This document shows, one piece after another, positions 58,206 through 64,000 of a stretch of DNA of 64,000 bases. The notes below the pieces were generated by a model that searched no databases, was not told where the DNA came from, and saw only the letters and a program-made list of their open reading frames with translations. Each line of letters starts with the position of its first letter. Position 1 is the stretch's first letter. Source of the DNA: Perognathus longimembris pacificus (taxonomy: Eukaryota; Chordata; Mammalia; Rodentia; Heteromyidae); NCBI RefSeq assembly GCF_023159225.1, contig NC_063168.1:65265398-65329397 (forward strand), in the 5' to 3' direction. Both the position numbers and the translations under genes were made by a program.

Positions 58206-59232
58206 TTAACCTTTAATACTACTATCTACTTCTGTACCTAAACTTTTTAGGTTTCCTAATGCTGTACAATGACTGGTATGCAAAAAGCAGTTTCTTATTA
58301 GCTCCATGTACTCATCAATCATCTTTATGATGTAGCTCATCAAGTCCATTTTAGCAGATTCCTTGAGCCTTTCTTATCTTTAGACCTAAACTGAGCAGAA
58401 ACTGTGGCATAGAATCAAATATATGTCTGTGGAATGAATGAATGAACGAATGAATGGAAACCTGCATATTGGCTCCGAAGAGTATTGCCCAGTATCTAAC
58501 CATCTCCTTCTGTGTTGCTTTTAGTGATGTACATTTAGATCCAGTCAAGCGAGGTGAGGCTGTGAATCTCCACTTTCTCTGATTTCAAGATTTCACTAAA
58601 ACTGTTTATGAAACCTTTTATCTAGTTAACTCAGCCGCGTGCTATTAAGATGTGTTATCTTCTTGGCTCAGAAATAAAAGTCCCAGGGTAAAGAAATAAA
58701 AGAGGCCTGGTGTTCCCTGTTACTGAAGCCCTGTTTGACTGTCCCTAGCTTAAGCTTCCTGGGGCTAAATTATCTATGACAGATCTTGTTTTAACACTGT
58801 GAAATGTAAATTCTAAAAAAAAAAAAAAAAAAAATGAGAGAGGTATTTGCTTGAGCCCAAAAACAGCTGTGGTTCTGGGAATGGTGAAAGCAAAGGACAA
58901 GTAAAATATACACTGATTCCCTTTACATCTAAAGATAATGTTCCCAGAGGCTCTCTAGCCTTGTGCATGGCTTATGAGCACCGACTTCATCCTCGACACA
59001 AATAGGCCTTTCTGTTTCATTTGCAAGCATGGGATGTTGTTGAAGCCACACTGGCCAGTGGCATGTAGTCCTTTCCTATTGGAAATAATGTCAACCCTCA
59101 ATTCTTTTTTTGTTTGTTTTGTTTTGCTGTGTGTGTCTTCTGGATGCTCCCAGACTTAATTCTTGCAGTTATGTGGACCATACATAACAAGTACCCTCAT
59201 TCAGTCCTCTGTAGCTAGTTTTGCATTAGCTC
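58206..59232. other. unassigned sequence
   Basis: No gene was recognised. A (GAAT)n patch lies at about 58435-58457 and an A-run at about 58816-58834. Confidence 0.5.
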
Positions 59233-59787
59233 ATGGAAGTTTCTCTACCCCTCATAGTACTATGCCAATATTCAGATGATGACACTGTTTTCCATTCAAG
59301 TTTTTTCTATTTATGCCCAGTTGGTTTTGGAGACCAGTCCCATGGTACAGCAGTCACTTTATTCAGTGGCACCACTCGGCCACCAACTCTTTTACAAGAG
59401 AATGCCACAGTGTCCCAGAAAAGGCCATTTACTGCCTTTGCTGCAGCCATTATTACATTTCTGCTTCCCTTAAACTATGCCACTATTATTAGAGTGGGTA
59501 CAGGACACCATCCTCAAAATGGAGTTAGAGTCCCTCAGTGTGACCAGACTGGCTATGTGTTTGGCAACTTGTATTGTTTCCTAGCTCATTCTGTATCCTG
59601 TGTTCAGGTGGTCAAAGGGCTTCTATTCCACTTGGAGTTATGCTTTAATAAAATGCAATGGGAACAGGACTGCCTGACCACACAGACTCTGTCAGAGATT
59701 TCAATAAAATTATTTTCCTTTGTTCCTTATGTATTCCTCATCTTTGTCACGACCTCTACATCCCAGGATTCTACCAAAAGCACCTAG
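59233..59787 (+). other. 184-codon open frame of unknown origin
   Basis: The longest open frame in the window starts at an ATG and runs 184 codons. The product would be hydrophobic in patches, with candidate membrane segments at residues 65-85 and 160-172, Cys scattered through, and a Ser/Thr-rich end. I recognise no domain, splice site pair or promoter. Flanking sequence to about 60250 has a repeat-like texture and may be a decayed retroelement interior. It is more likely a fortuitous frame than a gene. Confidence 0.2.
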
Positions 59788-60899
59788 AGTTATGGGGCTA
59801 CTGGGTAAGGAAAAGAACAAAGGCTAGCTAAGTCACAATGGCTCTTCCCTCATGGATTTCCATCTATAGGTTTGCGACCTCCTTGTAGGCCCGTTTCTCC
59901 TACCATATACTGAGTTCTCTTTCCAGGAAATTCTGGCCTTGCTTATGGTTTGCCAGTTTTCTATTTGAATCCTAGAGTATATATAGATCAGGTTCAGTAT
60001 GGCAACCTATTCTTCCCATTGATTTACTGGTATGAAGAGCCATTTGTATTTCTGGTTCTTTCCATCTTTATTTCCCATAATCCCCTTTGTTGGTGAATAA
60101 CCATGCAGGTTTTCCAGCTACTTTGACACCATTCACTTCATTAGTGACTTTATGAGAACCTTAACACAGGTATTACTATAAGTATTTTAAGCCTGAAGCA
60201 ATGGGACCCACCAAATCTCTTCTTGTCCAAGGTTAGAAAATAAGTGAGTTGTACAATCTGAACAAACTCACTCAGCAGCTCTTACTACTTTGTTATGTAC
60301 TGTTGATTGCCTAAATCGCTGAGTTGTAGTTAATGGTGAAGTTTTAGCTAATGATATTCTATATTTAATCATAGCTACAATTTATTAAGGATTTTGAAAT
60401 GTCAGCAAATTTTGGCAAATAGACAGCTTATTTGTAAACTAAGTTTAAAGTCTAGCAAGTGAGATTTTTCCTAGAATTCCCTGATAGCTAATAAACATGT
60501 TGTGGTTTGAAGTAACAAAGAGGAAGGGGAAAAACAACTAAAAATGATTCATTTAATTTCTTTATGGACTCATCCAGGGGAATAGTCCTGCTTTCAGACA
60601 GAAGAGAAAGGTTTCCATTCAGTTCACCAAGCACAATTCAAGTTGCCTCTTTGCCAGGACCTGTGCTAGAGGTGTAAAGAGGGATTACAAAAATGATTAC
60701 AAACTGGACCTTAATATCAAAAGGTTCACAGTCTACTGGGGGAAAATAAACCTCAGACACAAACAAGTCTAAGACAGACTGAATGTGATCAGAAAGAGAT
60801 AAGCAGCCTTGGTAATCCAGGAAACTAAGACATGCCAGCCATGCAAGCATCCTTTAAGATGTAAATTGTTTCCTTTGCTGAGGGGTAGGAATAAAGATC
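59788..60899. other. unassigned sequence
   Basis: No gene was recognised. The segment to about 60250 may be part of the same unknown repeat as the open frame upstream. Around 60640-60780 GACCTGTGCTAGAGGTGTAA and GTCTACTGGGGGAAAATAAA resemble an ancient mammalian-wide repeat of unknown family. Confidence 0.4.
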
Positions 60900-61340
60900 A
60901 AACCCACTTTACAAGTCAAACATACAGAAGTTGTCACATGATCCCCAAAGCAGCCGCCTGAGGTGCACCCACACAAGCTGCACACGCAGGCTGAAGAAAC
61001 AGTTGGTCCTCAGCATGGTTGCTCTGAAGGCCTCACGTGGCAGTATTGTTCACCGGAACAGAATTTCAAATCTCTAGTATTGACCACTGGAAATCAGGCC
61101 ACTCCACTGCATGGGTGGTCTGGCTTTGGCCAAGTCCCTTCTGTCACAATTGATTGTTCTCGGGTTTCATTAGTGGGTATTAGATTTCCTCAGGAACGAT
61201 TCCCATTTCAACAGGGTGCATACAACCCACTAATGATGATTTCAAATGAAAGGGCCGTGTGCATCCATCCAAATTGAGATCACACCTCAGCCTTGCAATA
61301 TAGTTGTGATTACATTAAAGACACATTACAAGTCTGTCGC
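60900..61340. other. repeat-free block, possible conserved noncoding element
   Basis: Unique-looking sequence with near-balanced composition and motifs such as CCACTAATGATGATTTC. A 104-codon open frame (60963-61277) crosses it without a domain. It ends at a GT/GA microsatellite. Conservation is a guess. Confidence 0.28.
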
Positions 61341-61351
61341 CTCTCATTTCA

Positions 61352-61355
<4 letters not shown>

Positions 61356-61417
<62 letters not shown>
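61356..61417 (+). repeat. compound (GT)n(GA)n microsatellite
   Basis: About 18 GT units pass directly into about 13 GA units. The local open frame with Cys-Val and Glu-Arg runs is an artefact. Confidence 0.97.
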
Positions 61418-63947
61418 CATGGCTTGGATCCCTTTATCTCCTATTAAATTGCGAGCATTTCCTTCGGATGCAGACATGCTCTCTCTAGTGCAAAACAGCA
61501 GCACACCCAACAGTTCCAGTTAGGAAGTGAAAGAGAAAATCACATCTCGTTAAGCAGGCTTGATATGATCTAATAAGCAGTGACATGCTTTTCCCCATTC
61601 CAAAATGGGGATTATGGACATTATACCTATGACCTGCCTTCAATATTCTTTTTAAAAGACAAAGCCCTGTTAATACCTGCTGCATCTCATATTTGTTTTC
61701 CTTTTTCTCTTACATGGCCCACCATGCCTTCTCTTCAATATCACTTCCCGAGATAGGATAAGGGTGACCACAAGCCCTCCAGGCCTTTGGGTGGGTTTGA
61801 GGTCAAACAAGGGCAGAGGTCCTTGTAAGACCATTGCAAGCCTATCTGAGGAATTAGTCCCATGATATGCTTGTGTCTCTGTTAAATATCACACACTGAT
61901 TATTTTCTTGTTTTGTTAAAAATTACCCATATTCTTTACATTATGACCATTTCAAAGTAGATAGAGATACCATAATTATTCTTGTACTCTGTAGACGTCT
62001 CAAATGTGTTGTTAAAAGAGAAGATGGGTTGAACAACGTGACATGGTTCTTGAGCAGAAGAGCTGCAGAGGATGCCTTATGAGCACTTTTGTCTCTGCCA
62101 GGATTACATGAGTACCATGGACCATGTGCTATGTCACAGCACCACTCAGGAAAGTGAGTTGTGAACTATATCCTGAGATCTCCATATGGCAAGGAAAGCA
62201 TTGGCCAGGGAACTGGAGAAGCTGAGCTTTTGCTTTGCTAGTCTCTGCTCCTCTAATCCATAATCATTTTGAACAATTACTTTAATATCTCAGAACAGTC
62301 ACAACCCAGGCAATGTCTATTCTTGAATATTGGGATACTCAAAGAATGAAAGTCAGAAGACAGAAATCACTCTAAGCATGTATATCTGTAGTGGCAAGAA
62401 AACTGTTTAAACCTGTCAGACATCCAAATATGGGTTGAACACAACATTGAAAAGAACTTAGGAAGGACTCAACTATTGCATACAACTTAAAGGGTTGATT
62501 CATCAGCGCAGAGGGTAATTCTTACTGTCTTTGTGTGAACTGCTGCCTGTTTAAGAAGGAGACAAATTAATCATCCATAGGTGGACAACAATGAACTGCA
62601 AATGTCCTGTGTAAATTGGTTATAACTCACCCTTATCAATGAGGCACTAGATTTCAAGCCAGGAAATCTCTTCTTTGTCAGATGACCAATAAGGTTTCTA
62701 CCCAAGACCCTACTTCCATGCGGTCTGCCACGGACAAACTGTACTTCTCCAAATTTCCTCTACTTCCCCATTTCTTCCTGCCAGGGGAAGGTATAGAGAA
62801 AAACAGGTCATCCTTAAGTCTTGTCCCAGTCTTTTGAAAATAAAAAAGTCATAAGGGATTGCCAAATGCTGACTTGCTATCACTCAGTATAACTGTGATA
62901 ATTCTTATAAAATACCCACTCCAAGTCTAGCTTTCACAATACACATAGTGAACTAAACAGTTTTTCAGCTTCATTTCACATCAGTGTTTGTAAAGCCATA
63001 GATGAATTGGGATATCTTTCTGCTCAGGCACCACCCCCTTGTTTTATCCATACCATAATACTAACAGTATACCACGCTACTGTTTTCTAGTCTGCTGACC
63101 TCAGTAGACCCTAAGGTCATGAATACTGGATTGTCAAGGTCCCCGTACCATCCTTTATGCCTGTCCAAGAGAGATCCATAAGAAGCCTTTGGGAATGAAA
63201 AAATAAATAAATAACATTTACTTTGATTCCTCTGCCTCGCTTTTAAGACCATCATAAATTGCCATTGGTTAGTTACTAGGAAAAAAGATATAAAATATTT
63301 AAAGTAATTGATCTTTTTTCCTGTGTAAACAACTTCAGAGATAAGCTAAGGGTTAGCATATTATCCTTACATTTCCCTTAGCATACACTGGGGGGAGAAG
63401 GGAGGGATGTTTGGGAAGAAGCAGTTATAATCTTTCCCAGCCGAAGTACTTAATTACACTCAGGTCTTGAATCCTCAAGTTAGCATATTTTGCCCATTCA
63501 TTGCTCAATAAATATTAATTGGTGGAGATGGGTTATAATTTAGCATGTGCATAATATATAATTTACCTGTAGCCTATAATTATTTAAAATGTTCAAATAA
63601 GGGGATTGATTGGAGTGAAAAGAAAATAACTTATTTAACTTTAAAAATGTTATTATGATCTTAGTCTTCATAAAATCACCCACCTTCAGGCAGTGTTTCA
63701 CTGAGATTGGCAAACTACCATCTGCCATCTCCCAAGCCGGGAAGAAAAGACTGTAGTGGATACGGAGCTCAGAGAGATGCATGCTGATGCAAATTCACGT
63801 TCTGAGGTGAATTTAGGAATCGTTTGTGATATTCATGCTGCTCAAAATATCCATATTCCACAAAAACCATCTCTCACAGGAACAAATGCCCCAAGGCCCA
63901 TATTTTGCTTTGATTTGTTTACATTAGCTATAAGCAATTGGACCAGA
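61418..63947. other. unassigned sequence, 2.5 kb
   Basis: No gene was recognised. A weak MIR-like order lies at about 62200-62310, and a terminal TGCTCAATAAATATTAATTG motif at 63503 could be the end of a MIR or L2 element. Neither is firm. Confidence 0.45.
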
Positions 63948-64000
63948 AGTATCTGAGAGCTGAGAATCATAGTTTGAAGCCAACCCAGGAAGGAAAGTCT
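63948..64000 (+). repeat. 7SL-Geo SINE head, cut by the window edge
   Basis: ATCTGAGAGCTGAGAATCAT, AGTTTGAAGCCAACCC and AGGAAGGAAAGTCT match the 7SL-head segment of the other composites. The first part of the head is missing and the rest lies outside the window. Confidence 0.6.

Noticed and set aside
1..64000. A novel multi-gene system (defence, biosynthetic or mobile operon)
   Set aside because: There are no clustered long open frames, ribosome binding sites or operon spacing. SINEs, L1s and LTRs of mammalian type fill the recognisable part of the window.

Overview
The window is repeat-rich, AT-rich mammalian nuclear DNA with no gene I can support on either strand. The best taxonomic clue is its SINEs. 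Nine copies or fragments belong to a dimeric element whose left half is an ID-like tRNA-Ala monomer and whose right half is the Geo monomer. Family knowledge restricts this IDL-Geo SINE to geomyoid rodents (pocket mice, kangaroo rats, pocket gophers). A second abundant SINE joins a 7SL/B1-like head to a Geo-like tail and fits the same clade. I read the window as an intergenic or deep intronic stretch of a geomyoid rodent chromosome. No CpG island, tRNA or rRNA gene, CRISPR array or convincing exon was seen. The open reading frames are short and mostly lie in repeats or low-complexity sequence.

Layout. 1-12 kb: MIR and L2 relics, two full-length IDL-Geo SINEs, one ID monomer, a MaLR-type LTR and simple repeats. 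12-18.5 kb: two L1 3' ends, a perfect 19-bp hairpin, a 7SL-Geo SINE and a broken IDL-Geo head. 18.5-25.3 kb: mostly unassigned sequence, then MIR, 7SL-Geo and two copies of a lineage-specific L1 3' UTR. 25-29 kb: nothing assigned. 29-36 kb: an L1 3' end, an ID, an inverted MaLR LTR, a decayed ERVL gag-pol remnant with a protease DTG motif, SINEs, a Z-DNA-type run and a long CA array. 36-44.8 kb: a nested L1 cluster, mostly minus strand, punctured by three IDL-Geo SINEs, an older 7SL-Geo SINE and a second L1. 45-53.7 kb: SINEs, a clean solo class I ERV LTR with a 4-bp target duplication, an L1M end and MIR. 53.7-64 kb: largely unassigned, with an L1 3' UTR, an old inverted 7SL-Geo SINE, a 184-codon open frame of unknown origin and, at the right edge, another 7SL-Geo head.

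Nothing here works together as a pathway. The interest lies in the modular SINE architecture (one Geo tail under two unrelated pol III heads), SINE tails growing into microsatellites, nested insertions that give a relative chronology, the solo LTR with its 60-bp tandem duplication, and a few repeat-free blocks worth testing for conservation. Repeat names come from recognition by eye against remembered consensus features. No database search was run, and element edges are approximate unless target-site duplications are given.
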